Origin: Vanrija pseudolonga
Lineage: Eukaryota > Basidiomycota > Tremellomycetes > Trichosporonales > Trichosporonaceae
Assembly: GCF_020906515.1 (NCBI RefSeq)
Contig: NC_085851.1
Location: 2,418,001-2,482,000 of the forward strand
DNA length: 64,000 nucleotides
Reading direction: 5' to 3'
Of this stretch, positions 10,856 through 25,503 are shown piece after piece (the stretch's first letter is position 1; each line of letters begins with the position of its first letter). A model generated the notes under the pieces. The model was not told where the DNA came from. It worked only from the letters and a program-made list of their open reading frames with translations, and made no database searches. A program made the translations under genes and the position numbers.

Positions 10856-12614
10856 ATGCCGCCAATGTCAGCAGCAGAGAGACAGAAGCTGCTCCTGCAG
10901 CAGGAGATAGCCAAGCTATCAGGTTGGTGCAATCCCGTACGTAGCCTGATCACCAGCTAACACTCACCAGGCGCAATCACGTCCTACTCGCAGTCTTCCT
11001 CGAGCAGCCACCACCACCAGTCTAGCTACCACCCGTACCGCGGCTACCCTTCCCGTGGGAGCTCGTACCGTGGTGCGCCTCGCGGACGCGGTGGCCGAGG
11101 CCGCGGCGGGCGTGGTCGTGGAGGGTCGTACTCGCTTGACTTGAGAGGAAACAACGCATCTGGATCAAGTACCCCTGTTGATCGTCCCACGACTGGTCCA
11201 AGCGAGAGAGAGGAGGGCGAGGTCACCCCACCTGTGGAGGATGCCGCCCCCAAGCCTGCTGCGGAGTCGAGCAACTGGGTCAAGAAGACGAGCAAGGGGG
11301 GGAACATGAGCTTGATGACCGTGGACAAGAGGTAAGCTGCCGGTAACACGACGCGTTCCCAGCTGACACGCTCAGCAACAAGCTGTCATCTAGACCACGA
11401 CCACCTCGCCCGCCCAAGGTGCCTGCTCACATCCAAGTGCTGCAGTCGTCCACAGATTCATCACCGGGCGGCACACAAGGCAAGCGCGTGGTGATCGACG
11501 GTGTCATCTTCGAGTTTGCCGAGGATGGCCAGAAGCTCGTCCGCCTTCAAGGTAGGTGCTAATCGCCCTCTGCTGTGCAGCACTCACCACGCAGAACTCG
11601 AGCCCAAGAAGAATGCCACTTCCACGCCAACTCGCCAGTCGCTCAAGTACGCTGGCGAGCAGTACCGCCGCACGAAGCGCGGAGACCTCGTGTCAAGGTC
11701 GACGTGCGTTTGCCCACGCGGAAGCAATACTAACCACACAGACTTGCGGCGCGGCGTGCCGAGCAGGCCAAGAAGCCCTGCCGGTACTGGACCAAGACGG
11801 GTGCGTGCCGGCGACCGGCAAGGAGAGGCTCAAGCCTCTTTCGATCGACCTGGGCGTTCTCACTGCACTTTGGGATTGACACTAACGCCCTACTTACTTT
11901 ACAGGCCGCTGCGAACGAGCTTTGACCTGTCCTTACAAGCACACGCCTGGACGCATTGCAATCTGCCCGGCATTCATGTACGACAAGTGTGACCGGGGAA
12001 ACAACTGTCCTCTGTCCCACACTCCGTCCGCCCACAATGCTCCCTCGTGTGCTCGCTTCCAAGCCACATCAACCTGCTACAAGGGGGACAAGTGCAAGTT
12101 CCCCCATGTACGTGTTGCCGACGACGCGCCCGTGTGCGAGGCGTTTGCCCGTGAAGGCTGGTGTGATGAGGAGGCAGGCACCTGTCCCGAGCTCCACATC
12201 TGGGAATGCCCAGAGTTCCATGACAAGGGGACGTGTTCTCGCGGCGCGAGGTGTGGTCTTCGCCACATCCTCCGTGCCGAGAAGGCCAAGAAGACCGCTG
12301 CGGCGGTGGCAGCGGCCGCTCCGGCTGCTGCTCGTCCTACTAGCTCTGGTGCTGCACCCGCCGCGTTTGATGACCAATCAGAGTTCATTGGCTTCCCAGG
12401 CGAGGTGTTCTCGGAGACGGATGAGGATGAGGATGATGAGGATGACGAGGAGGACGAGGAGGACAGCGATGAGGAGGCTGGCGACGACAGCGACGAGGAG
12501 ATGGACGAGGACGAGTCTGTTGAAGAGGACTCAGGTAAGCCCCAAGACCCCTCGTCGCCCTCTGCCATCGACACGGACGACGACGACGAGCTCCAAGTCC
12601 TTGGCGCCGTGTAA
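10856..12614 (+). CDS. Five-finger CCCH zinc finger protein (ZC3H3/Red5 type)
   Basis: Six exons, 10856-10922, 10971-11331, 11376-11551, 11595-11703, 11742-11800 and 11905-12614, give 493 residues. An RGG-rich stretch (about residues 60-90) precedes SNWVKKTSKGGNMSLMTVDK. Five consecutive CCCH fingers start near residue 250, with spacing C-X8-C-X5-C-X3-H, C-X7-C-X5-C-X3-H, C-X8-C-X5-C-X3-H, C-X8-C-X6-C-X3-H and C-X8-C-X5-C-X3-H. Five tandem fingers after such a motif are typical of ZC3H3/Smicl and fission yeast Red5, nuclear proteins in poly(A) RNA processing and export or RNA elimination. The tail is very acidic (Asp/Glu run around residues 425-465). The exact pathway here is inferred from the family. 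Confidence 0.8.
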
Positions 12615-12823
12615 TGGCCACACAACTGTACATAGACACTCGCATTGGCATATACACTGTGACACCCACCCCACACACACCCACCACACACACTGTTACA
12701 TTTTTTCTGTTGAATAATAAAAAGACAAAAGAGCATTCCAAATGCATATGCGTGAAACTACCGTACTGCGAGGGTGCACTTGGCACACTGACCCGCTTTT
12801 GACAACTTCTACAACAACTCGGC

Positions 12824-14224
<1,401 letters not shown>

Positions 14225-15627
14225 GTTTGTGTGGGTGTGGTGTGGGTGTGTAGTGAGATGGACGAGATGCCTGTCCCTCCCTTTGTATTTCTTTCGGGTA
14301 GCCGTCGTGGTGATGTTCGGATCACTTTTCCTTGGTCGACTCAAAATGATCAGCCTGGCTGCAGCATAGTGGTGCCTGAAACATGGTGGTGCTCGGAAAT
14401 CTCGCCAGGCGTGTAAGCGGTAGGAGCGGGTGTGTTAGGGTGAAAGCATGAGCCTGACACTTGCCCACGTGCACACGCGGAAATGTCACCCGAAACCATG
14501 CATGCGCGATGACTGAACGGCCTAGAAGCGGCGTAGAACCTCGGCATGAGTCCGCTGTGCATTCACATCGTTACTGTTGGTTGGTCATGGCGGCCGTAGA
14601 GACGACGATGGAACCATAGTGGTGCTGTGTTGTCAGGGAGGGTTACAACTGCGACGAGAACTCTTGAATCAAGGGAAGGGGCGGGGCGAGGTGAGGCGAG
14701 GCGAGCTGCGACTTGCGGGCTACGAGCACGCGTAGGCTGGTACATGAGTTCGAGTCGGCTCCGCGCTCGCGGCGAGGGTTAAGAGCCGTGCCAAGCTGCC
14801 TGCTGGCGGACAAGCACGAGGAAGGAGGAAGGAGGAATGAGGGCAGCAGAGTCGCGGCGCTGGCAGACCGCGACACCGCTGCTGCCGCCACGAACCGCCA
14901 GATCGCGCACGCAGCGGTAACTAGATGCAGGCGTGATAGATCTCTGCTCTGCAGCCTTTTGCCGAGTGCGCGATCTGGCTGGGCGTCATCGTCATCGCCA
15001 CGAGCTTGCGGTCGTGAAGTCGTCGTGCAAGGGATGCAAGGGGAGCAAGGCCATGTGCCGCAGTGCCGTGCCAGTGCCACTTGGGTTTTCACGTGCCTCG
15101 TGACTTGCGACGACTGCTAGCCAAAGATGGCAAACAGCGTCCATCACCGGCGCGCAGCACAAGGGCGGGCAGTGGAGTGACGCTTCGACGTCGCATTCAT
15201 CTCACTCACTCACTCTCTCGCATTCGCACCTGCACCTCGCAACAACACACACTCGTTCTCATTCTCTGCATCACATTGCGCGGCACCGTCTCGCCCCGAC
15301 AAGGACGCCACTGAATTTTGGTTTCATCGTGCCGTTCCTCGTTGCCGTGCCGACGACTAGTTGCCAGGAGCCGACTGCGCACCAACTGCACCAGTGACGC
15401 CGCGACGCCGCAACACGGCCACTTTTAACACTGCTTCTGTTGCTTCATCACACCTTGCACATCTCTCTCTTGCAGCAGCACCAGTAGCCAGCATCGAGCA
15501 GCAGCCCAGAAGCAGCTGTGACCCTCGCCCCGACCCCCTCTCCCATCACCCACACTCCCTCTCTATGCGCACACATTAATACCCGACCGACACTCGGACA
15601 CTCACCATCACAACAACAACATTCCCC
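14225..15627. other. Long intergenic region (1.4 kb)
   Basis: This is the divergent upstream region of DAHP synthase and the aspartic protease. From about 15200 it becomes a C/A/T-rich leader. Open frames inside lack protein-like composition, and I support no gene here. Confidence 0.55.
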
Positions 15628-17927
15628 ATGCTCCTCCACCTCGCCGTCCTGGCACTCGGCCTGCCGCTCGCGCAGGCCGACGCGGCGTCCGTCGACGCTG
15701 CCGAGCTGCGCGCATTCGCGGCCGGCCATGCACCGGCACGCCGCGCCGTACCAGAGGGATACCTCCCCCGTCCGCGGTCCAACCACATGCAGCGCCGCGA
15801 CGCAGCGCCTGTGCCTGGTGTCGGCGTCAGTGCCTTCGAGCTCCACGTGCGTGAGCACGTCGCCGCCGCCGACGAGCCCCATGCCAAGCGCGCAGGCACC
15901 GCCGCGCTCAACGGCTCCATCATCGCGCTCGGCTCGGCCCAGTCGTAAGTCCTCCCAGGCAACACCGCTCACACTGCCCAGCACGTACGTCGTTCCCATC
16001 GCGTTTGGCAACCCTCCCGTTGCGTACCCCCTCCAGCTCGACACTGGCAGCTCGGACTTGCTCCTCGCCTCGACGCTGTGCGGGTCCAACTGCCCATCGG
16101 CGGGTCAAGCCAACCCATACTACGACGCATCTCACCACTCGTCGTCGTTTGTGAGCGTCAACGGCAACGGCACGCGCTTCACGGCTCGCTTTGCAGACAG
16201 AACCGTCGCGTCTGGGTTCGCCGCCCGCGAACTTGTGGGAATCGGGCACACCACTATCGACGGACAGGTGTTTGGTGAGTGGTGTGTGAGAGGTGTGGCG
16301 GCAGTGCACCCTTGGCGCTGCGCTCTGCGCGCACAGTCACCTTTGTGGCAGTGCTGACCCTTGCCCAGGCCTGGTCAACTCGACAAACCTCACGCTCTCG
16401 TCACAGCAAATCTCGGGCATGATTGGCTTCGGGTTCCCCCGCCTGTCGCTTCTTGCGCGCAGCCTCCTGACTCCCGTCGTGCCCAGTGCTGCGAGCACCG
16501 TGTCGTCCACTTCTTCGGCTTCTGTGGCTGCTGCGCCCTCCTCCGGGTCAGTCTCCGCCAGTGCAAGCGCAAGCGCAGCAGCACCAACAGGCCCACCGGC
16601 TGCGGCGCACCAGGCCTACCTCCCTACCCTTCTCGAGTCACTCGTGACCATCCCAGAGATCCAGTACCCGGTCTTTGCGCTCGGCCTGTCACCGCCCCCG
16701 CGGAATCTGTCTGCCAATGCCACGTCTGGCACGTTACAGTCTGTCTCGCCGGTAACGCTCGCACGGTACCAGCTCGACACTGGCTCACTTACCATTGGCG
16801 GCGTGTCGGAGGAGTACGTCTCTGAGAACACTACCACTGGCCGTACCCTCGCCGACATTGAGTGGTGGCCGGTTGTGCCGTTTGGGCCAGCTTTACCCGT
16901 GGCCACGGCGTCTCTCGCGACGACCGCAACGAACACGGGTACAGACACGTCCACCGACACGGCCACGGACGTGGTGCCCGCTGAACCCGTCACCGCACCC
17001 GCTCTGGTCTCGACCTCGGACGCGCCCGCGCCTAGTGCCAACGGCGTACCGAACTCACTGAGCCAGCTTGAGGACGAGCAGTATCTCTACTGGACAGTCG
17101 CGCTTACTGGCCTGCAGCTTAACGGCACGGCTGTTGGCCTCAACTCGAGCTACGCGTCCATTGGTGTCCCATCTCTTGCTCTCCTTGACATCGGCACGAA
17201 CGGCATCTACGGCCCGCAGCAGGATGTTGTGAGCCTCTTCTCCAAGATTCCCGACGCCCGCCAGGTCGCCGCTGGTCAGTGGGCTGTGCCTTGCAATACC
17301 AAGGCCACCCTTGGCTTCTCTTTTGGCGGCCGCTATGTCCAGCTGCAGCCGGACGACTGGATCTACGCTGCGGTCTCTGGCAGCTCAATGTGTCTGGCGT
17401 GGCCTGTTGTTGCCCCGGCCACGGGTGACGGCATCGACTGGCAGCTGGGCACACCGTTCCTCAAGAACGTGTACACCGTCTTCAGCTATGGCATTAACGG
17501 CGTGCAGCCTCCGCAGGTTGGCTTCCTCCCCATCCGCGACGCTCCGGCCCCACCGCCACCAGCCACGGGCACAGCGTCTGCCGCACCGGCCGTGTCAACG
17601 TTTGACCTGGCCGCCCCGACAGTGACGATCAACACGGTGCTCCCCAACGCGCTGCTGCCCAACCCAAGCCACTCGACGCCGTCGTACATCTTCGCCTCTG
17701 CCGTCCCGACTGGCGCACAGCAGGCAATCGGCCTGGGCAACAGCTCGGCGTTCGCCGTCAGTGCCGTCCCCATCATCTCGCTCCCTCGCAACACGAGTGC
17801 GACCGAGTCTGCTAAACCCCCCGGCTGGCCCGGAGGATCCGCCGACCACACGAGCGCGGCGGGTGCCCTTGACCCCAAAGCCGGCTCGTTTTTGGCCCTC
17901 GTCCTAATGACATTTGCGCTGTGGTAG
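15628..17927 (+). CDS. Secreted or surface-anchored aspartic protease (family A1)
   Basis: Three exons, 15628-15944, 15982-16274 and 16369-17927, give 722 residues. A signal peptide (MLLHLAVLALGLPLAQADA) leads into a pro-region with dibasic sites and then the pepsin-like fold. The first catalytic motif, DTGSSD at about residue 126, is intact and preceded by YVVPIAFGNPPVAYPLQL. The second aspartate is in LALLDIGTNG at about 477, where Ile replaces the usual Thr/Ser of DTGT/DSGT. Between them lies a Ser/Ala/Thr-rich insertion of more than 100 residues. The last 20 residues (AGSFLALVLMTFALW) are hydrophobic after a Ser/Ala-rich stretch, as in GPI-anchored yapsin-like proteases. Many N-x-S/T sites agree with secretion. 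Substrate unknown. Confidence 0.85.
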
Positions 17928-18255
17928 ATGGCGTTGTCGTAGAGAGTCCCAAGTATCCCCTCCCCTCCCCCCCGAACATTAATCACCCTGTATTTATTCT
18001 GTCGCACCCTACCTGCCGACAGTTGTCATTTGTATGACCACCCATCTCCCGCGACGAAACTGCATAGGAAAGAATAAAGAGCATGATGCATCATCAGTTG
18101 GACTAAGGCCCGGGCCTGGGTGTTGTCAAGACAATTTGCTCCCGCTGTTTACACTTCGCGCCTGATTTCGAGCAACACTCGACGTTGGATGACAACAACA
18201 AGGCTCGCTCGTCTGCACTGTTCACCAAAGACCCAACAACCAACAACAACCAAGC
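17928..18255. other. Intergenic region
   Basis: This is the 3' flank of the protease and a CAACA-rich leader of the next gene. No gene seen. Confidence 0.55.
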
Positions 18256-19844
18256 ATGGGCACGACACTGCTAGTACACCCGACGTCTCTGAGCCTGCTG
18301 ACGCTGCGCCGCGCCTCGGCCAGCTCAGGCAGCGGCGCCTCGGCCTCGCCGACCTTCCGCACCGTGCAGTCCAGCACGCCGCTCGCGCTCCCCTCGCGCT
18401 TTCCCGCCTCGGCGACGCCGCACGCGGCCGTACGGCCAAACGGGCATGTGTACGTGTATGCGCGCTCGGCGCCCGTCGTGTGGGAGTACGACGCGCGTGG
18501 GCGGCGCATCGGCGAGATCAGCGCCAGAGAGGGCGTGGAGCACGTCGCTGCGTTCGCCGGCGGCGTGGTCGTGTCCTCGGGCTCGGAGCTGCGCGTGTGG
18601 AGGCGCGTGAACGGCAAGTGGGCGCCGACGGGTACGCTCGACGCCCCGGCAGGAATCACTGCCCTCGTGGGAGGGGGAGACGCCGTCGTCGTCCTCGGCG
18701 AGGAGGTGGTCGCGTTCGACTCTGACGGCCGCCGGACGGTGCTCGAGGGCATCGAGGTGGTGAGTTTGGTTTTGTGGGTGTGGGGCGCTGACACGGCCAG
18801 CCAGTCACAGCAGCAAGAGTACTCGCCGACCCGGCGTCGCTCGTCGTCCCCTCCGCCGACGGCGTCGCTCTCGTCGCGCTCAAGACGGGCGAGCATGCCT
18901 CAGCACAGGTCAACTGTGCCGTCGCGCACCTAGCGAGCAGCGGCAAGCGGCTAGCCCTCGCCGCCGAGGGCGCGCGGGGCGAAGTCGCCGTGCTGAATGT
19001 CGACGAGCTGGCCACGGCGCCGACTACCCTGTCGTTCGGGCACGAGGTTGCCGGCTTGGTCTTCGTTGACAGCGATATCCTCGCTGCGCGCACTGCCACG
19101 GGAAGACTGTTCATTGTCGATCTTGCTGGGCCGTCGCTGCGCCCGACCGAGGTGGCGCTCGAGCATCCCGTGCTCGACGCGGTTAGCTTACCCCCCGTCG
19201 AAGCTGTAAGTCGGTGACAGGAGGGGGCTTTATATTGTGCTGACGAGCCCCAGCCCCGCCGCGCGCGCTCCACGCCGTCGTTAGCCCGCAACGTCCTCGC
19301 CGAGAGCAAGGCGACCAACGTCCCCTCGTCGCCTGTCAGCCGCGGCTTTGACGACAAGAAGGAGCGCGGTGTGGAGGAAAAGAGAGGCGAGCGGACCGTC
19401 AGCGCGCCAGTGCGTCAGGCAGCCGCTGCGCTGCCTCGCCCAAGTACCCGCGCAGTGTCTATCGCGACGCCGACTTCTGGCCCGGTGCCCACACGCCAGC
19501 CCAGCTCGGCGAGGTTACGCGCCTCAGCGGCGGTCGAGCCGATCGAGGAGGAGAGCATCAGCCCGCGCTCGCGGAGAGGCTCCACGCCGCCAGAGGACCG
19601 CGACGCGCCGCCGACGTGGGAGGCGTACGACGAGATGCGGCGCGAGATTGCCAACCTCCAGCTGGATGTGCTGCGCATGGGAAGAAATCTCAAGGTGAGT
19701 GGGGTGGGTGGGTGGGGGATGAGCTGACAACTTCAGAATGAGATCCGCTCGGCTATCAGCCCGTTGGTTGACGAGCTACGAGCCAGCCGCGAGGTGATTG
19801 CCAAGCAGCAGGCTGAGATTGAGCGGCTGCGGCGGGGCTATTAG
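18256..19844 (+). CDS. Beta-propeller-like protein with C-terminal coiled coil (NEDD1-like?)
   Basis: Four exons, 18256-18759, 18801-19205, 19254-19694 and 19737-19844, give 485 residues. The first 300 residues are repeated short beta strands (VYVYARSAPVVWEYDARGR, VVVSSGSELRVWRR, LFIVDLAGPS) consistent with WD-type blades. A disordered basic linker follows, then a coiled coil (EMRREIANLQLDVLRMGRNL, LVDELRASREVIAKQQAEIE) ending RLRRGY. Propeller plus linker plus short C-terminal helix is the layout of NEDD1/GCP-WD, which recruits gamma-tubulin complexes, and its C-terminal helices carry a similar NLxxxxLR pattern. The link to NEDD1 is inference from architecture; other WD scaffolds remain possible. 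Confidence 0.6.
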
Positions 19845-20060
19845 GTGTGAAGGTCTGTTGGTGCTGGCGCGGGTCTAGTTGTCTCATGTACATATGCATT
19901 GCGTGGTATTGTACAGTGGGGGGTGGGCGTGGAGCCGTGCTGTGGCGGGGGTGTGGCCGTGAAGTGATGGTTGTGGGTGTTGTGTGCGTCGTGATGAGGG
20001 TGTTGAGGTCCGGGCATGACTGGTGGGTCAGCTCGTACTATTAAGGATCTGCAACCCACA

Positions 20061-20354
20061 CTACAGCCCGATCCGCTCGCTGGCGCTCATAGCAGCGCGC
20101 CGCTGCCTACGTTCCTCAACAGCGGCGTCCGCAGGGCCCGCGGCCGTCGTGGCGCTGGAGCCATTCGCGTGCGCCGTCGCCTTGCTGGCCTTGGGCTTGG
20201 CCTTGTCCTTGCCCGCACTCGCGGCGGCAGCGGAGGCCGACGCCGCCCCCGCTGCTGACAACGCTGCGGCGTCGCGGCGCGCGTCGAGCTCGCGCTGGAG
20301 GAGCTTGAGGTCGGACGGGCGGAGGGGGATGGCTGTTGGGTTTGAGCGAATCAT
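20061..20354 (-). CDS. CDC26: Small protein resembling APC/C subunit Cdc26
   Basis: A 97-residue frame starts MIRSNPTAIPLRPSDLKLLQ and continues RELDARR, then becomes Ala/Lys-rich. The pattern M-[IL]-R-x-x-P-T-x-[IL]-x-L-x-x-x-D is the conserved N-terminus of Cdc26, which wraps into the TPR groove of APC6/Cut9 and stabilises it in the anaphase-promoting complex. The poorly conserved Ala/Lys/Glu tail fits the family. The frame stays open upstream of 20354, but the chosen Met is where similarity begins. It lies tail-to-tail with the preceding gene (216 bases apart). Confidence 0.5.
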   Translation of the reverse strand: MIRSNPTAIPLRPSDLKLLQRELDARRDAAALSAAGAASASAAAASAGKDKAKPKASKATAHANGSSATTAAGPADAAVEERRQRRAAMSASERIGL

Positions 20355-21275
20355 TGTGGGTGGGTGGGTTGCGGTAATGAATGGCAACGTCGATGATGCA
20401 GATGCCACTGTTGTTGAATTGTTGACGTACTTGGCCTGATCGTCGGTGGCAATTGCCCCCGCTGCCACAACGCGGCATTACGCAACCCCCGGCACAGTGA
20501 TCGCCGCCCGGGACGAGAGTGCATTAACGGCACGAGCATTCATGACGCGGTGGTGGTGGGAGGGACGGAGGGCACTGCGGCGAAGAGCCAGGCGCAAGGA
20601 GCGGCGGCGCGGCGGCGGCGCCGACGGGGACGACAGCGGGCGGATGCATGGCGGCGTTGTGCGGGTGGGTGGTATGGGCTCCTAGGTCGACTGACGCCTG
20701 GCCACCCGCGCCACGCCACAGGGTTCCGGCTAGGACAAGCCTGACGCGCGGTGAGCCACTGTCGCGCGCGCCGCCGCCCGCCCACGCTACTTGTTACCTG
20801 AAGGGCCTGGTGGTACCAAAGTGGGAAAGTGAGGTGGCATCCGCGCGACTGGGCCGGCGAGGATGGCGCTGGGCTGGGCGGGCTGCTGCTGCCTCGCTGC
20901 CTCGCTGCCACTGGCTGTACGCACACACCCTTCCTCCACTGCACACGGCACGTCGTCAACGACCACCGCTGCCATCCACCGAGGCCAACCTTTTCACCAC
21001 TGCTTTCCTCGGCCCATCAACCTCATCCATCCTACATATACTCTTTACACTTTTTTTGCCACAGCCCCGCCCGCCCCCGCACGCACACTCGTTTGTTTGG
21101 CTGCTGCGACGACGACGACAACGACGACGACCAACAACACGACGACACACCCGATCGATCGATAGCGAAAGGCATCCATCCATCACAAGCTCACCCGGGC
21201 CTTGCATCACAACAACGACTCTACGACCACACCACCACCACCACCACCACCACCACACGCAACACCTAATTCACA
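20355..21275. other. Divergent intergenic region with long ARF6 leader
   Basis: This is the upstream region of the CDC26-like gene and ARF6. The last 200 bases are a simple-sequence C/A-rich leader with a TACATATACTC motif near 21033. No gene seen. Confidence 0.55.
21231..21256 (+). repeat. (ACC)n microsatellite in the ARF6 leader
   Basis: About eight uninterrupted ACC units lie just upstream of the start codon at 21276. Confidence 0.9.
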
Positions 21276-22569
<1,294 letters not shown>

Positions 22570-23969
22570 TCTGTTCACCAAATTCTCGTCACTGGCTGAG
22601 GCGACAACCCCGGCCCCCTCTTAAACGTCTCATCCCACATCGCATCGGCACACGACAGCGCGTTAATTTACACCTTGTCCCCCCTCCTCCTCTCGCCAGT
22701 CCGCTCGCTCACGCGCTGCCGTTGCCCTCTCGTCCTCCTCGCCACGCCTCTCCGTTTTCTCTATTTTGTCTCACTCTTTTTTCGGTCAGACTCGTGTTTG
22801 TGTGGTTTACCCAAAGTCGAACTCGTCCACGTTTCTGCGTCTCTCTGCCATTCACCCCCACCGTATACTCTACTCTTTTGTTCCCTGCTGTTTCCCTTCC
22901 TCTTCGATCCATACGACGACGACGACGACGTAGTTTAGTGAGGTCAGAGACGTGTATACCCTTTGATGCAACTTTACGATGAGCCGGGGGGAGGGGAGGG
23001 GGGTGAGCGCGGGCGGCACGAGCCGCAAGGCCACGAGGGCGAGCGGCTGCAAGCGACCGCCTGGTCTGGTGACAGGTTTGCCGTGGGAGCCCCAGTGGGC
23101 TCCTTGGCTCGGGCGCGCGCGCAGCAGATAAGATGGTAGAAGCCGAAACAGGACGACGACGCGGCGGCGCTGGCGGTCGACGCAGGCCGTATGTCGTACC
23201 TCGTCGTCCTGTTTGTTTGCTTAGCGTGGCGCGCGCGCGCGGCGCGTGTGCGCGTTTGTTCGTGTCGAGATGCGTGAGAGCTGGCCCCAGGTCCAGCGAT
23301 CGCGCTGCAGATCATCATCACGGAGGGGGACCGCGCAGGCCGCAGTAAGTACAGTGGGCCACCGGCTGGCCAGCGCAGCATGCTAAGCATTGTCGGAGTA
23401 ATGTGGAGTACGGCAGCAATGTGGTGGTGCTTGGTGCCAGGCATGTAGCCCTGAGTGACATCAGTCCTACCAGTCTCGGCGACCAGCCACCCCACCCTAC
23501 CGCGGGAATGGAGGGAGGGGTTCATGCCGCTTAAATGACCTTTTGTGGGTTGACTTTACTGGCGCCACCACCCCACACCGCAGCCAGTTGCGACATTGCT
23601 CCAAGCCAAGCTCCAACTACTCCCTTCTCCTCCTCCTACACAAATCATCTACTTGTCCAGCCAGCTCTTGCAGCCTCTGTCTACCACCGCCAGCGCCTAC
23701 CCGCTCCACCACCCACTGCCACTCGCACGACCCGACCACGACCGCCGTCACCGTCACCGTCGAGCCAAGCAAGCCACAACAAACAAGTCCCCTGCCCGCT
23801 CCCACCCATCGCCCCACCACCCTCCGTCCTCGCAAGTCTTGACGACTCGCCGACTACCACCCACCCCGCACACACCTCACCTGTAACGTACAGCCGCGCT
23901 GTCTAACCCCCTTCTCCCAGTCACCTAGCTGTGTATATCCCCAACACCACCACCACCACCAGAACCAAA
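22570..23969. other. Long intergenic region (1.4 kb)
   Basis: This is the 3' flank of ARF6, a G/C-rich middle part with alternating CG runs (23220-23240), and a C/A-rich leader from about 23560 with CCACCA tracts. No supportable gene. Confidence 0.55.
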
Positions 23970-24905
23970 ATGCCCAACCCCATCTTCCCGGCCCTCCTCT
24001 TCTCCTTTGCGGCCATGGTACTGCTTTTGTTCGTGAGTGCGGCGGCAGTCGTTGCCTTCCCTCACTCCTGCTCGCTCGCTGACGCTCGCTCGCTCCTCCC
24101 AGGCCTCCGTCTCCCCGCCAGTCTGGGACAAGATCTCCTTCCTCGACGTCCGCACCCCAGCCGGCGAGACCGTGTTCGGAGTCTTCGGCATGTGCATCAA
24201 GCACGGGCAGTGCAGTCACCGCAGCGTGGGCTATGCGCTGTCTGCTGCTGGCGCGGCAAAGTGAGTCGTCGTCGTAGTAGTGCAGGGTGCTGCGTCGCTG
24301 TGGCAGCAGGGAAACGAGCGGACGCCGCGGCAGGTGCAAGCTAGCCCAGTCGGGCCGCGAGGGCTGGCCTTGCCGCAGCGGCACACTCGCCGCAGTGCCG
24401 CAGACTTGTTATCGCTCGTCATGCATGTCCACTGACGCCCGGCCCAGCGTCAACCTCAACTCGACCGTCCTCCACAACCTGACGTACACGCTCATCCTGC
24501 ACCCCATCGCGGGCTTCCTGGCCTTCCTGTCCCTCGTGTTCGGCCTGCTCGGCATCGCCATCGCGAACCGCATCCTCACGATCCTGATGAGCGTCTTTGC
24601 CTTCCTCGGCGCGTTCATCGGCCTCGTCGTCTTCGTCATTGACATGGTGCTCTGGAACGTGCTCAAGAACCGCCTGCACGACGCCGACATTTCGGCCAAG
24701 CTCGTGAGTGGCTGCCTGGTGTTCCTCTAGAGCCACTGACACACCCAGGGCAACGCCAACTGGCTCACCGTTGCGGCCGTCTTTGCCCTCTTCCTCTCGA
24801 CATGCACGGCCATGCTTGGCGCATTCGGCCGCTTCGCCACGGGCCGAGCCGCTGGAGAGAAGGTGGGTGTTCTTGGTAGGGCACGGCTGACCCACGCAGT
24901 ACTAG
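23970..24905 (+). CDS. SUR7/PalI (Rim9)-family four-helix membrane protein
   Basis: Five exons, 23970-24032, 24103-24260, 24448-24703, 24749-24862 and 24900-24905, give 198 residues. The helices are IFPALLFSFAAMVLLLF at the N-terminus, HPIAGFLAFLSLVFGLLGIA, LMSVFAFLGAFIGLVVFVID and LTVAAVFALFLSTCTAMLG. The first extracellular loop contains TVFGVFGMCIKHGQCSHRSV followed by GYA. A G-x-F-G-x-C loop after helix 1 and VGY before helix 2 are hallmarks of PalI/Rim9 and SUR7-family proteins, linked to the ambient-pH sensing complex or eisosome domains. It lacks the long cytoplasmic tail of many PalI proteins. The final exon adds only Tyr and the stop. Confidence 0.75.
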
Positions 24906-25503
24906 ATATGATCGCGAAGCAACCCCCACACCACCTCCCCCCACGCCCAGACACGAATCCTGAACGTAAACGTCCACCACCACCACCACCTCCCAGGCCT
25001 ATATTCCTTGGCCGCGGCGCCTCTACACGACCGCGCAGCTTCCAGGCGATTCATATCAGTAGTATGCTATCAACGATGCATTAATGTAATAGAGCGAGTG
25101 AGCGAGCCTGGAGAGCTGCCTTGACGACGGGGGGTGGTGATCGGCGGGTGGCATCGGCGTCGGGGGCCTCCGTGGCATGTTGCAACGAGCAACAAGCATG
25201 CTTTGCCACGATGCACAGTCCGTAGAGGTGGTTGCCCTTGCCAGTGTCTCGGCCGCCGTAACTGCCGCATGCGCCACCGCCGCCATCGCCGCGCCGCCTC
25301 GACCATCAGTAGTACTGCCGCCTGTTGTTAGATTGCCACCGCACCGCACGTCGCCGCCGCCGCCGCCGCGTCCGGCCCTGTCTTAGACTCGACCCTCCAC
25401 CCCAACCAACCCACTCACCTTCCCTGCATTTTCCCCCCGTTACGCGCATCTCACTTCTCAACAACCACCCACTCTCCTTCCTTCCCATCATCCAGCAAGC
25501 AGG
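24906..25503. other. Intergenic region
   Basis: This is a 3' flank and a C/T-rich leader, with a short (CCG)n run at 25350-25370. No gene seen. Confidence 0.55.

Noticed and set aside
11331-11340. Stop codon right after exon 2 of the CCCH gene as the true end
   Set aside because: The stop is part of a GTAAGC donor. Downstream exons close in phase and carry the five zinc fingers.
12535-12545. Further intron donor (GTAAGC) in the last CCCH exon
   Set aside because: No acceptor with branch point follows at a usual distance, and the reading frame stays acidic and continuous to the stop.
14643-15120. Overlapping open frames of 135-150 codons on both strands
   Set aside because: Both are Arg/Ser/Ala-rich with no similarity, no splice support and mirror-image composition typical of GC-rich intergenic DNA.
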